The notes: generated by a model not told the origin, from the letters alone. DNA of 64,000 bases from Mesorhizobium sp. B2-8-5 (GCF_006440675.2 NZ_CP083951.1:682001-746000), one strand, 5' to 3'. Positions 46,096 to 54,261 are shown, numbered from the stretch's first letter. Numbers and translations: made by a program.

Positions 46096-47655
46096 CTAAT
46101 CTTTTTTCACCGCCTCGGCTCGGACTTCGATAGCAGGCAAGGCCGGCCTGCGGACCGGCCGCCTGACGATCATCGATTCTTCCTCGGCGTCCTGTGGCGC
46201 GCCCCAGAACTCAGCAAGCGTTGGGCCGTCCGTGACGCGGCCATCGCGGGCGAGAAAACCCCAGACCTCACGGAACCAGACGCGACGCCCCATCTTCGTG
46301 TACCAGCGCATCGAATGGCGCTGCTCGGGATCGGGGTGGAAGAGGATGCGCGCCAGTGCCTTCGGCCGCGACTGCACCGCGACTTCGATCAGCTTGACCG
46401 CGAAGAACAGCATCCAGGGTTTCAGCCGGGTCATGTGCAACACCTGGTGCTTGTAGTCCCAGAGGCGCACGTCCTTCTGGATCACCTTGCGGTCGCTGGC
46501 GATGCGGAAGAACGGCGTCCAGCGATGCGGCGTGACATAGAGCGCCTGGATCTGGTCCGGATCGTAAGCGATGAGCTGGCGGAAGCCGCGCCAGAGATCG
46601 CGCAAGGTCTCGTCCTCGAAGCCGGCGACCCAGGTCGCCATCGACAGGATGCCGTGTCGCCTGAGCAGCCGGATCGCCTCGCGGTCGGATTTGGTGCTGC
46701 CACCCTTGCGGATCAGCGACAGCGTCTCCTCGTCGGTGTTCTCCATGCCCAGCAGCCAACGGATGACGCCAGCCCTGCGATAAAGGTGCAGGATATCGGC
46801 ATCGCGCACGATGTCGTCGGCGCGGGTCGAGCCGACGATCAGCACCGGGACGTTCTCGGCGATCATGGCGTCGAGAAAGGCGCGCCAGGCCTTCTTCGAG
46901 GAGGTCGGGTTCTCGTCCGCCAGGTTGATCAGTTCGACGCCGTGCTCACGATGGAGCCAGGCGATCTCCCTGGCGAATTTGATGGAGTCGCGGTGGCGCC
47001 AGCGGGTCCAGAAGCCGCGTTGGCCGCAATAGTTGCACAGATGGGGGCAGCCGCGCGAGAACTGCATGACCACGGCCCGCTTGCCGCCCCAATAGGAGTA
47101 GCGGCGATGATCGATCAGCTCCCAGCCGACGCGCCAGGCGTCGAGATCGGCGATCGTCATGGCCGCCTGGGTCGCGACGGGAAGGCCGAGGTCGTCGCGA
47201 TAGGCGATGCCGGCGACGCTCGCCACCGGCTGGCGCATCTCGATCGCCTCGACCAGCGCCGTCGCGGTCGCCTCGCCCTCGCCGCGCACGATGAAATCGA
47301 AGACGTCCGTCGCCGCCAGGATGTCGCGCCAATGATAGGTCGGGAAGACGCCGCCATAGATGACGATGACGCCCGGTGCGCGGCCCTTGATCGTTTCGGC
47401 GATCTTCAAGGCGGTCGGGTGCGCCGAGGTCGAGCCGGAATGGCCGATCAGGACGAAATCCGGATCGTCGCGCAGGGCCTCGTCGACCAGCACGGCAAGC
47501 GGCATCGGACCGAACTCGGCATCGACCAGCCGGACCTGATGGCCGGAATCGATCAGCGGGCCGCCGATCGCCAGCAGCCCGAGCGGCGGCAAATGATCGT
47601 CGGGCACGCGGCTGCCGATGGCCGTGTGCGGCGGATTGATCAGCACGATATTCAT
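46096..47655 (-). CDS. B12-binding-domain radical SAM protein (BchE-like)
   Basis: The 519-residue protein has an N-terminal cobalamin-binding-type Rossmann domain (VLINPPHTAIGSR, PPLGLLAIGGPLIDSGHQV). A radical SAM barrel follows, with the cluster motif C203-x3-C207-x2-C210 in SRGCPHLCNYCGQR and the later GMENTDEETLSLIRKG. The usual DxHxxG histidine motif is not obvious. The family includes BchE (anaerobic cyclase) and methylases. No bacteriochlorophyll genes are present here, so a cyclase role is doubtful. It is a stand-alone gene. Confidence 0.85.
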   Translation of the reverse strand: MNIVLINPPHTAIGSRVPDDHLPPLGLLAIGGPLIDSGHQVRLVDAEFGPMPLAVLVDEALRDDPDFVLIGHSGSTSAHPTALKIAETIKGRAPGVIVIYGGVFPTYHWRDILAATDVFDFIVRGEGEATATALVEAIEMRQPVASVAGIAYRDDLGLPVATQAAMTIADLDAWRVGWELIDHRRYSYWGGKRAVVMQFSRGCPHLCNYCGQRGFWTRWRHRDSIKFAREIAWLHREHGVELINLADENPTSSKKAWRAFLDAMIAENVPVLIVGSTRADDIVRDADILHLYRRAGVIRWLLGMENTDEETLSLIRKGGSTKSDREAIRLLRRHGILSMATWVAGFEDETLRDLWRGFRQLIAYDPDQIQALYVTPHRWTPFFRIASDRKVIQKDVRLWDYKHQVLHMTRLKPWMLFFAVKLIEVAVQSRPKALARILFHPDPEQRHSMRWYTKMGRRVWFREVWGFLARDGRVTDGPTLAEFWGAPQDAEEESMIVRRPVRRPALPAIEVRAEAVKKD

Positions 47656-47762
47656 GGCGGACCTCTTGCGTTGGTCCGCTTGTGCTAGTCGGCGATGTCG
47701 AAGCCGCTTTGGCGCGGTTCAGCAGTTTCCACGCAGCTTTTCGGGAGAAGTTTTGTTCTGAA

Positions 47763-47887
47763 GCAATTCCGGACGGAGGGCTACGGCGAAGTTGCCGAGC
47801 CTAAACGCCTCACACTTTTCCTGGAATTGCTTTTTGCGTGGACGCAATTCCGGACGGAAAACCACGTCGCACTTTTCTTGGAATTGC
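47763..47887. repeat. Two tandem family-B palindromic repeats
   Basis: Copy 4a (47763-47830) and copy 4b (47844-47887) both run from GCAATTCCGGACGGA to (C/T)TGGAATTGC and are separated by 13 bases. They have different middles (about 40 and 15 bases). They fill the gap between the radical SAM and Lrp genes. Confidence 0.78.
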
Positions 47888-47888
47888 G

Positions 47889-48365
47889 TCAGCGCCGCAG
47901 GTGACTGAGCGGCACGTGGCCGGGGCCCTTGATGTTCTGCAGCACCAGTTGCGTGTGCACGTCGCGCACGCCGGGCAGGCGCATCAGCCGGTGCATGACG
48001 AAGGCATTGAGCTCGTCCACCGACGGCACCATGACATGCAGCAGGAAATCGTGGTCGCCGGTCATCGTCCAGCAGGACGAGACTTCGTCCATGCGCTGCA
48101 CGGCGGCGATGAAGCTTTCAGGCGAGCCGTCGCTGTGGCTGACCAGCCGCACCTGGATGAACACCTCGACCGTGAGCCCGACGGCGCGGCGGCTGAGCAC
48201 GGCGGCAAAACCCTTGATGATGCCGGTTTCCTGCAGCGCCTCGAAGCGGCGAGCGCAGGGCGTGGTCGATAGCCCGATTTCCTGCGCCAGCTCCGAGACG
48301 GGCTTGCGGCCGTCGCGCTGCAGGATATCGAGCATCCTTATCTCGAAATCATCGAATTGAGGCAT
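47889..48365 (-). CDS. Lrp/AsnC-family transcriptional regulator
   Basis: The 158-residue protein has an N-terminal HTH (LAQEIGLSTTPCARRFEALQ) and the C-terminal RAM ligand domain (SCWTMTGDHDFLLHVMVPSV, PGVRDVHTQLVLQNIKG). It is divergent from phenylalanine hydroxylase, 138 bp between starts, and so is probably its phenylalanine-responsive activator. Confidence 0.93.
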   Translation of the reverse strand: MPQFDDFEIRMLDILQRDGRKPVSELAQEIGLSTTPCARRFEALQETGIIKGFAAVLSRRAVGLTVEVFIQVRLVSHSDGSPESFIAAVQRMDEVSSCWTMTGDHDFLLHVMVPSVDELNAFVMHRLMRLPGVRDVHTQLVLQNIKGPGHVPLSHLRR

Positions 48366-48503
48366 GTTTTGTCGATCTCACGTTTATCTGAGTTCTTTTA
48401 CCTCGAAATCAGCTGACGAGCCACAAACAAGGCGGATTTACCTCAGCGTTCGCTCCTAAACTCCTCTCCACGATCCGCGGATAACGACCTCGAGGAGGAT
48501 ATG

Positions 48504-49337
48504 ATGACGATCAGCGTTGCCGATTACGCCGCCGAATGCGCGGCACAGGGCCTTCGCGGCGACTATTCGGTCTGCCGCAGCGATTTCACCGTGGCGCAGG
48601 GCTACGACTATTCAGCCGAGGAACAGGCGGTGTGGCGCACGCTGTGCGACCGCCAGACGAAGCTGACCCAGAAGCTCGCGCACCACTCCTATCTGGATGG
48701 TGTCGCCGCGCTCGGCCTGCTCGACAGGATTCCGGATTTCGACGAGGTCAGCGAAAAGCTCACCAGGCTGACGGGCTGGGAAATCGTCACCGTGCCCGGC
48801 CTGATCCCAGCCGGCCCTTTCTTCGATCACCTCGCCAATCGCCGCTTCCCTGTCACCAACTGGCTGCGGACGAAGAAAGAGCTCGACTATATCGTCGAGC
48901 CGGACATGTTCCACGACTTCTTCGGCCATGTGCCGATCCTGACCCAGCCGGTGTTCGCCGATTTCATGCAGATGTATGGCGAGAAGGCCGAGGACGTCAT
49001 TGCGCTGGGCGGCGACGAGATGATCACAAGGCTCTACTGGTACAGCGCCGAATACGGCCTCATCCAGGAAGCCGGGCAGCCGCTGAAGGCCTTCGGCGCC
49101 GGGCTGATGTCGTCCTTCACCGAGCTGCAATTCGCGGTCGAGAGCAAGGATGCCCACCACGTGCCGTTCGACCTCGCGACGGTGATGCGCACCGGCTATG
49201 AGATCGACAAGTTCCAGCGCGCCTATTTCGTGCTGCCGTCCTTCGATGCGCTGCGCGATGCTTTCGCCCATGGCGACCTCGCCGGCATCGTGGCGCGGTT
49301 CAAGGGTCAGCCGGCGCTCGACCCGGCCACGGTCTGA
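48504..49337 (+). CDS. phhA: Phenylalanine 4-monooxygenase
   Basis: The 277-residue non-heme iron enzyme converts phenylalanine to tyrosine using tetrahydropterin. The iron ligands are visible as H137 and H142 in FHDFFGHVP and E183 in YSAEYGL, matching bacterial PheH spacing. ATG 48504 is chosen over the adjacent ATG 48501 because GAGGAGG is then five bases away. The divergent Lrp-type gene is the likely regulator. No pterin dehydratase gene (phhB) is adjacent. Confidence 0.96.
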   Translation: MTISVADYAAECAAQGLRGDYSVCRSDFTVAQGYDYSAEEQAVWRTLCDRQTKLTQKLAHHSYLDGVAALGLLDRIPDFDEVSEKLTRLTGWEIVTVPGLIPAGPFFDHLANRRFPVTNWLRTKKELDYIVEPDMFHDFFGHVPILTQPVFADFMQMYGEKAEDVIALGGDEMITRLYWYSAEYGLIQEAGQPLKAFGAGLMSSFTELQFAVESKDAHHVPFDLATVMRTGYEIDKFQRAYFVLPSFDALRDAFAHGDLAGIVARFKGQPALDPATV

Positions 49338-49430
49338 GGTCGGTTTTCGCCCAACCGACATTCAGGGCGGTTCAGCCGCTGACAGGCGGCTGGGCCGCTT
49401 TGCATCGGCCAAGCCGGTCTTTTCGGTAGA

Positions 49431-50870
49431 TCAGACGACGATCACCTTGCCGAGGTGCTCGCCCAGGCGGCAAGCGAGCGCGGTGATGGTCGTCGTCGGG
49501 TTGCACTGGCCGGAGGTGCAGAACACCGAGGAGCCGCCGACATAGAGATTGTCCATGCCGTGCACCTTGCAATTGGCGTCGACGACGCTTTTCAAGACAT
49601 CGGTGCCCATGCGGGTGCCGCCCATGTGGTGGTGGCCGGCCGTTTCCTCATTGGTCGGGTAATCGTCGCCATTGCTGATCCAGTCGTCGATGCGGACGCG
49701 GCCGAGATTCTTCTGCGCCATGGTCGTGCCGAAAAGCTTCAGGCCTTCGAGCAGCGTGCGGCGCTCGAGCGGCGACTTCTTCCAATGCAATTCGATGCGC
49801 GGCACGCCGGCGTGGTCGACATCGACCTTCGACAGCTCGATCTGGTTGGAGGCAAGCGGCGCCTGTTCCCAGGCGACGTAAAGCTGGGCCGCGCAGTGCA
49901 GCCTTTGGTCCAGCTGGGACGACATCCACTCCGCCATGTTGGGCGCGGTGCAGGCGAGATCGGCGATCAGCTTCTTGACATTGGGATAAGGCGACTCGAT
50001 CAGCCGGATGCCGAAATTCATGATCTGCAGCCGCTCCATCGCGGCAAGCGTCGGCGAGAAGAAGGCTTCGTTCGAGGCGTCGACCTCGAACTCTGAGTAA
50101 TTGGCGAGGATGGCATTGCCGCCCTCGAAGGTCGGATGCTCCATCCAGTAGCGGCCGAGCGCCGTCGCGTTCGGCACCACGCCGCCATTCGAGCGCTCAT
50201 TCGACCATAACAGCAGCCGCGAGTTTTCCAGCCCGCCGGTGCAGGTGACGAAATAGTCCGCGCCAAAGGTGCCGGCGTCCTGCCCGTTCGACCAGAGCTT
50301 CGCGCCGGTGACGCGCTTGCCGTCGCCGGTAAGCTCGGTCGCGTAGGTGTTGAGCACGACGGCGATGTTCTTGCTCTTGTCGAGTTCGTCGGCGAACTTC
50401 TCACCGAAGCGCACTGCCGGGCTCTTGATCAACTGCACCCAGCGGATGTCGTCCGAAACCGGCACATCGGGGCGGAAGTCGGGAAGCTCGAGGATGTCGT
50501 GGACTTCCGGCAGATAGGGTTCGATGTCGGCGCGACTGATCGGCCAGCCGGTGTCCGGCGCCCAGGCCTTGGGCTCGAAATCTTGGCTGTCGAGCACGCG
50601 GCACCAGCCGGCCCAATGGTTGGATGAGCCGCCCATGAAGCGCAGCCTGGTGATGTCGAGGTCGAAATAGAAATCGCCGACCGTCCTGCCGCGATAGAAA
50701 TCCTGCGACTCTTCGCTGAATTCGCGCGAACCCGCCTCCAGGACGACGACCGGGATGCCGGCTGCGCCGAGCTTCCTGGCGATCGTCGTACCGGCCGGAC
50801 CGGAGCCGAGGATGCAGGCCTTGGGTTTGAAGCCGGCCTGCTTGTAGGCTTCGTAGCTGTCGAAGATCAT
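49431..50870 (-). CDS. GMC-family FAD oxidoreductase
   Basis: The 479-residue flavoprotein has the FAD motif ILGSGPAGTTIARKLGAAG, the GMC loop LRFMGGSSNHWAGW, the late HHMGGTRMG and the C-terminal FAD segment VGGSSVFCTSGQCNPTTT. It resembles large subunits of membrane sugar/gluconate dehydrogenases. The protein itself has no signal peptide, but a tiny Tat-signal gene overlaps its start by four bases, so piggy-back export is possible. No cytochrome subunit is nearby. Confidence 0.88.
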   Translation of the reverse strand: MIFDSYEAYKQAGFKPKACILGSGPAGTTIARKLGAAGIPVVVLEAGSREFSEESQDFYRGRTVGDFYFDLDITRLRFMGGSSNHWAGWCRVLDSQDFEPKAWAPDTGWPISRADIEPYLPEVHDILELPDFRPDVPVSDDIRWVQLIKSPAVRFGEKFADELDKSKNIAVVLNTYATELTGDGKRVTGAKLWSNGQDAGTFGADYFVTCTGGLENSRLLLWSNERSNGGVVPNATALGRYWMEHPTFEGGNAILANYSEFEVDASNEAFFSPTLAAMERLQIMNFGIRLIESPYPNVKKLIADLACTAPNMAEWMSSQLDQRLHCAAQLYVAWEQAPLASNQIELSKVDVDHAGVPRIELHWKKSPLERRTLLEGLKLFGTTMAQKNLGRVRIDDWISNGDDYPTNEETAGHHHMGGTRMGTDVLKSVVDANCKVHGMDNLYVGGSSVFCTSGQCNPTTTITALACRLGEHLGKVIVV

Positions 50871-51025
50871 GCGAGATCGCTCCGCCGCAGGATCCAGCCA
50901 TTGATCTCGACGATTTCATCAGGGTCGGCCACGGCCGGCTGGTTGCGGAACAGCGACAGCGCGGGCAGCGCGATCAGCGCCTGCACGATCGCGCGGCGCG
51001 ACATTTTTCTTATGAACCTGCTCAT
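50867..51025 (-). CDS. 52-residue Tat-signal small protein coupled to GMC oxidoreductase
   Basis: MSRFIRKMSRRAIVQALIAL is followed by PALSLFRNQPAVADPDEI, giving a twin-arginine leader (SRRAIVQ) and a probable AxA site. Only about 18 residues are left after cleavage, ending NGWILRRSDLA. Its TGA overlaps the ATG of the GMC gene (ATGA), so the two are translated together. It may be a miniature small subunit that carries the flavoprotein through the Tat pore. I know no characterised homologue of this size. Confidence 0.65.
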   Translation of the reverse strand: MSRFIRKMSRRAIVQALIALPALSLFRNQPAVADPDEIVEINGWILRRSDLA

Positions 51026-51193
51026 GACACGTCTCTCGATAGGGGCGTCGATCCACGCATGCCGTTCCTGAACGGCACGCATGCCGCAGAGGAGGCCAAT
51101 TCCGTGCCAAACCTAGGTGAAATCGGGGTTACATCCGGACGTTCAGCGCGGTTGAATATGGACATGGTTAGGGTTTTCCTAACGCCCGCGGCT

Positions 51194-51955
51194 TCATGCC
51201 GCCTCGGGGAGTTCGCGGTCGAGGATCGAAAGATTGCGGCCGCGGTTCTTCGCCTCGTAAAGCCTGCGATCGGCGGCGCGCATCAGATCGGAAACGGTAG
51301 CGCTCTCGCCGCAGCTTATGCCGCCGATCGAGACTGTGAGCGGCACGGTCCGCTCGTCGACGGGGCGGAAGCGGATCAGCTCGACCTCGCGGCGGATACG
51401 CTCGGCGATATGCTTGGCTTCCGGTTCGCTGGCGCCGACCAGGAAAGCCGCGAATTCCTCGCCGCCGATGCGGCCGAGCATGTCGCCGCTGCGAATGCCG
51501 CGTTCGATGGCGCCGGCAATCAGAAGCAGCGCTTCGTCTCCCGTCAGATGACCGTAGCTGTCATTGATCCTCTTGAAGTGATCGGCGTCGATGATGAGCA
51601 GCGCGCCGCGATCGCTCTTGCGCCGCGACCCGTCGAGCGCGGCAAAGAAGGTTTCGCGGTTGAGCATGCCGGTCATGTCGTCGCGGCTTGCCTTTTCCGA
51701 CAGGCGCCTGTGCGCCGCCGCAAGCTGCGCATGGGCGCGGGCAAGCTCGCGATGGGCGTTCTGCAACCGGTCGCTCTGCCAGAAGCTGCTGGCGCTGGCG
51801 GCCCAGGCGAGCACGAGCGGGCAAACCGTCGACGCCAGCCAGACGGTGCGGCTCATCGGAAAGCCCATTGCCGGAACCACAATCAGCGTCAACAACAGCG
51901 AGGCAGCGACCGAAGCGAACGCCACGGCAGCGGCCCTCAAAAATATGCGACTCAT
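51194..51955 (-). CDS. Membrane-anchored diguanylate cyclase (GGDEF)
   Basis: The 253-residue protein has two N-terminal membrane helices (about 7-30 and 38-55), a short helical linker and a GGDEF domain with active-site GRIGGEEFAAF. An RSGD inhibitory site lies five residues upstream, and metal-binding D is in IIDADHFKRIND. It makes the second messenger c-di-GMP and should be feedback-inhibited. There is no sensory domain beyond the helices. ATG 51955 follows GGGAG; the longer open frame upstream is not coding. Confidence 0.92.
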   Translation of the reverse strand: MSRIFLRAAAVAFASVAASLLLTLIVVPAMGFPMSRTVWLASTVCPLVLAWAASASSFWQSDRLQNAHRELARAHAQLAAAHRRLSEKASRDDMTGMLNRETFFAALDGSRRKSDRGALLIIDADHFKRINDSYGHLTGDEALLLIAGAIERGIRSGDMLGRIGGEEFAAFLVGASEPEAKHIAERIRREVELIRFRPVDERTVPLTVSIGGISCGESATVSDLMRAADRRLYEAKNRGRNLSILDRELPEAA

Positions 51956-52105
51956 CACTTGCTCCCAACGGATAGCCTCTGTGCCAGCAAGCGCTGAAGG
52001 CGACCTTTCCGAGACTTTTAAAATTTGAAGTGAGACGCCATTTTCACACTTCGTGACGCGCATAAGTTGTGGATAACCTCCGCGCCGGCGTGCCATAAGA
52101 AGCGT

Positions 52106-52813
52106 ATGACGATGACACCCGATCCTGCCCGCTTTGCCCATGTCACGGACTGGGTGTTCGACCTCGACAACACGCTCTATCCGCATCACTCGAACCTGTT
52201 CGCGCAGATCGACGTCAAGATGACCGCCTATGTCGGCGAGTTGCTGACGCTTTCGCGCGACGAGGCGCGCAAGCTGCAGAAGGAGCTCTACCTGGAATAC
52301 GGCACGACGCTGAACGGGCTGATGAAGCGGCACGGCATCGATCCCGACGATTTCCTCGAGAAGGTGCACGACATCGACTATTCGCGGCTGGTGCCGGATC
52401 CGGTGCTGGGCGCGGCGATCCGCCAGCTTCCCGGGCGCAAATTCATCTTCACCAATGGCGACCGCAGGCATGCCGAGCGCACCGCGCGCCAGCTCGGCAT
52501 ACTGGAACATTTCGACGCCATCTTCGACATCGTCGCGGCGGGGCTCAATCCCAAGCCGGAGCGCCAGACCTATGAGCGTTTTGCCGAATTGCACTCGGTG
52601 ACCGGACATAATGCGGTGATGTTCGAGGATCTGGCGCGCAATCTGGCCGTGCCGAAAACGCTCGGCATGACGACCGTGCTGGTGGTGCCGCGCAATTTCG
52701 AGCCGACCTTTTCGGAGATCTGGGAACGCGACCCTGCAAACGAGGACGACGTCGATTTCGTCACCGACGATCTCGCCAGCTTCCTGACCGCGATCGTCGA
52801 GGTCGTGGCCTGA
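52106..52813 (+). CDS. HAD-family pyrimidine 5'-nucleotidase
   Basis: The 235-residue HAD hydrolase has motif I in WVFDLDNTLYPH (nucleophile and acid aspartates), motif II in FIFTNGDRRHAERT, and motif IV in VMFEDLARNLAVPK. The alpha-helical cap and the YPH after motif I are typical of Sdt1/PhoX-like pyrimidine nucleotidases, which dephosphorylate UMP/CMP or related monophosphates. It is a single gene, with a family-A repeat and the IS110 element downstream. Confidence 0.9.
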   Translation: MTMTPDPARFAHVTDWVFDLDNTLYPHHSNLFAQIDVKMTAYVGELLTLSRDEARKLQKELYLEYGTTLNGLMKRHGIDPDDFLEKVHDIDYSRLVPDPVLGAAIRQLPGRKFIFTNGDRRHAERTARQLGILEHFDAIFDIVAAGLNPKPERQTYERFAELHSVTGHNAVMFEDLARNLAVPKTLGMTTVLVVPRNFEPTFSEIWERDPANEDDVDFVTDDLASFLTAIVEVVA

Positions 52814-52841
52814 ACGATGTTTGCATAGGGCAAGCCTGGGA

Positions 52842-52995
52842 GGTTGGCCGAAACGCCCATCGCGATCGTCATCCACGGGCGGAGCAAGGAGCGAAGCGAC
52901 GCGCGTAGACCCGAGGATCCATTCCGTGGCTTTCGAGCGTTGCCGCGGTGCAGAATTCTGCTCTGCTGCATTCCACGGCCCGGGTCACGGAATGG
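52842..52995. repeat. Family A palindromic repeat copy 4, left part (interrupted by IS)
   Basis: The sequence runs from GTTGGCCGAAACGCCC through GTCATCCACGGGCGG and AGAATTCTGCTCTGCTGC to GGGTCACGGAATGG, where homology to the other copies stops at the IS110 junction. Confidence 0.8.
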
Positions 52996-53004
52996 CAACT
53001 GTGT

Positions 53005-53931
53005 TCATGCGAATGCGGTTTTGTCGCGCATGATGGCGTTGAGGACGACCAGGAGCTTCCTTGCGACGGCGATGATGGCGAGCTTCTTGGAGCCGGAGCG
53101 GGCAGCAAGTGCGCTGTAGAAGGTCTTGAAGCGCTCACAGGTTCGAATGGCGGTGAGGGCTGCCATGTAGAGAGCGCGGCGCACGCGTGATCGCCCGCCC
53201 TGGATCTGGCTCCTGCGGTTGAGCTTGCCGCTTTTGTTGTCGAACGGGGCCAGGCCGACCAGTGCCGCGATCGCCTTGGGTGAGCGCTGGCCGAGCTCGG
53301 GCAGAAGCGCCAGCAGCGAGAATGCGCCGACCTTGGAGACACCGGGCACGGAGACCATGAGCGTGTAATCGCGGGCGGTGTCCTCGGCTTGACGAATGAC
53401 TTCGGCAATCTGGCTCTCGATCGCCTTGATGCGCGTGTCGAGGTAGGCGATCGTTTCTTCCAGATCGGCAATGACGATCTCATTGAAGGCCTCGGCGAGG
53501 TGCTTCTTCGCCGTTGCCCGCATCTCGACCAGTTGATCGCGGTAGCGGGCAAGCGATTGAAGCCGCTCGACTTCTTCGCGCGGCGCCGGCTCGGCCTCAG
53601 GATTATAGCGACGGCCGTAGTCGCTCAGCATCCTGGCGTCGAGAGGATCGGTCTTGGCCCGCCGTCTCGTCGACTTCGCATAGTGGTGGGTATGCGCTGG
53701 GTTGTGCCGCGAGAACGGCACGCCGGCCTTGGCCAGCGCATGGCGCAGAAGCCGGTCATGGACGCCTGTCGCCTCCATGACGACGAAGTCCCGACTGGGA
53801 TCAAGGCCCGCCACATACGCCGCGATCGCGTCGGCCTGGTTGTCGATGCGCCGAAGACGGCCACTTGTCTCATCAAAAAAATCGAGCCACTGCTTTGAGA
53901 TGTCGCAGCCGACATAGTTCTGGGCTATCAT
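53005..53931 (-). CDS. IS110-family transposase (DEDD recombinase)
   Basis: The 308-residue recombinase starts at ATG 53931 (MIAQNYVGCDISKQWLDFF). The N-terminal RuvC-like DEDD domain shows D10 in GCDISKQ, E in VMEATGVHD and the pair in RAKTDPLDARML. The C-terminal Transposase_20 domain has VSVPGVSKVGAFSLL, GLAPFDNKSGKLNRR with the probable catalytic serine, and RRALYMAALTA. All key residues are present and the frame is intact, so it may be active. The frame extends to 54180, but that part is the left-end RNA region. Confidence 0.95.
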   Translation of the reverse strand: MIAQNYVGCDISKQWLDFFDETSGRLRRIDNQADAIAAYVAGLDPSRDFVVMEATGVHDRLLRHALAKAGVPFSRHNPAHTHHYAKSTRRRAKTDPLDARMLSDYGRRYNPEAEPAPREEVERLQSLARYRDQLVEMRATAKKHLAEAFNEIVIADLEETIAYLDTRIKAIESQIAEVIRQAEDTARDYTLMVSVPGVSKVGAFSLLALLPELGQRSPKAIAALVGLAPFDNKSGKLNRRSQIQGGRSRVRRALYMAALTAIRTCERFKTFYSALAARSGSKKLAIIAVARKLLVVLNAIMRDKTAFA

Positions 53932-53939
53932 GTCCACGC

Positions 53940-54080
53940 CTCTTCCTGTGGTGCGGGGTCTGCTTAGAACAGCCCCGTGCAACTGTTCAGGTTGATGGTT
54001 CACCGGTGGGAAGGGACCGGGCCATGCCACGGCCTGTCCGAAAGGACGACCAGGATTCATTCGGTCTCCTTCCCACTTCA
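53940..54080 (-). ncRNA. Putative bridge RNA of the IS110 element
   Basis: Read on the minus strand, GTGGGAAGG-a-GACCG (54075-54061) pairs with CGGTCCCTTCCCAC (54019-54006). This makes a 14-bp stem with one bulge closing an internal loop. The loop holds GAATCC (54058-54053), an inner hairpin GTCC-TTTC-GGAC, and CGTGGCATGG (54031-54022). The first matches the left target plus core, and the second pairs with the right target plus core (7 Watson-Crick, 2 wobble of 10). A second loop has ACAGTTGC (53986-53979), identical to the element's right end plus core. Then come a hairpin GGGGCTG/CAGaCCCC and CACAGG (53950-53945), complementary to the left end. This is the two-loop layout of IS621-type bridge RNAs. 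Confidence 0.75.
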
Positions 54081-54106
54081 AACCATACACCAGAACCAAC
54101 ACACAG

Positions 54107-54184
54107 GATTCCAGGGTCTGCGCGACGCCGCTTCGCGGCTGCTCCGCCCTAGAATGACGAGGCTGGGAGGCTTCGGCCAATCCC
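54107..54184. repeat. Family A palindromic repeat copy 4, right part
   Basis: ATTCCAGGGTCTGCGCGACG continues the interrupted repeat and ends AATGACGAGGCTGGGAGG then CTTCGGCCAATCCCC, complementary to the left arm at 52842. Confidence 0.8.
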
Positions 54185-54261
54185 CAGCGTTTGCCCTGAT
54201 TTCATCGAATGAGCGGTGAATATCTGGCCTATCGATGGGCCTGCAATCTTGTATCGAGGAC

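Larger units (their letters stand above)
52996..54106 (-). mobile_element. Complete IS110-family insertion sequence (1111 bp)
   Basis: The borders follow from the split family-A repeat. The left flank ends CACGGAATGG and the right flank resumes ATTCCAGGGTCTGC, as expected from copy 3. The GG dinucleotide (CC on the transposase strand) is present at both junctions and serves as the 2-bp core. The element has no terminal inverted repeats. It has 175 bp of non-coding left end upstream of the transposase and only 9 bp after its stop, the layout of the IS110 subgroup (not IS1111). Confidence 0.9.

Noticed and set aside
47656..47762. Cobalamin riboswitch upstream of the B12 radical SAM gene
   Set aside because: No B12-box-like sequence or long leader is seen; only a short gap and palindromic repeats.
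51956..52876. N-terminal extension of the diguanylate cyclase frame by about 300 residues
   Set aside because: It is antisense to the nucleotidase and has no motif. A Shine-Dalgarno sequence and membrane helix mark the start at 51955.
53932..54180. Extended N-terminus of the IS110 transposase (83 more residues)
   Set aside because: It would translate through the structured left end and past the element border into the flanking repeat. The internal ATG at 53931 gives the family's usual start.
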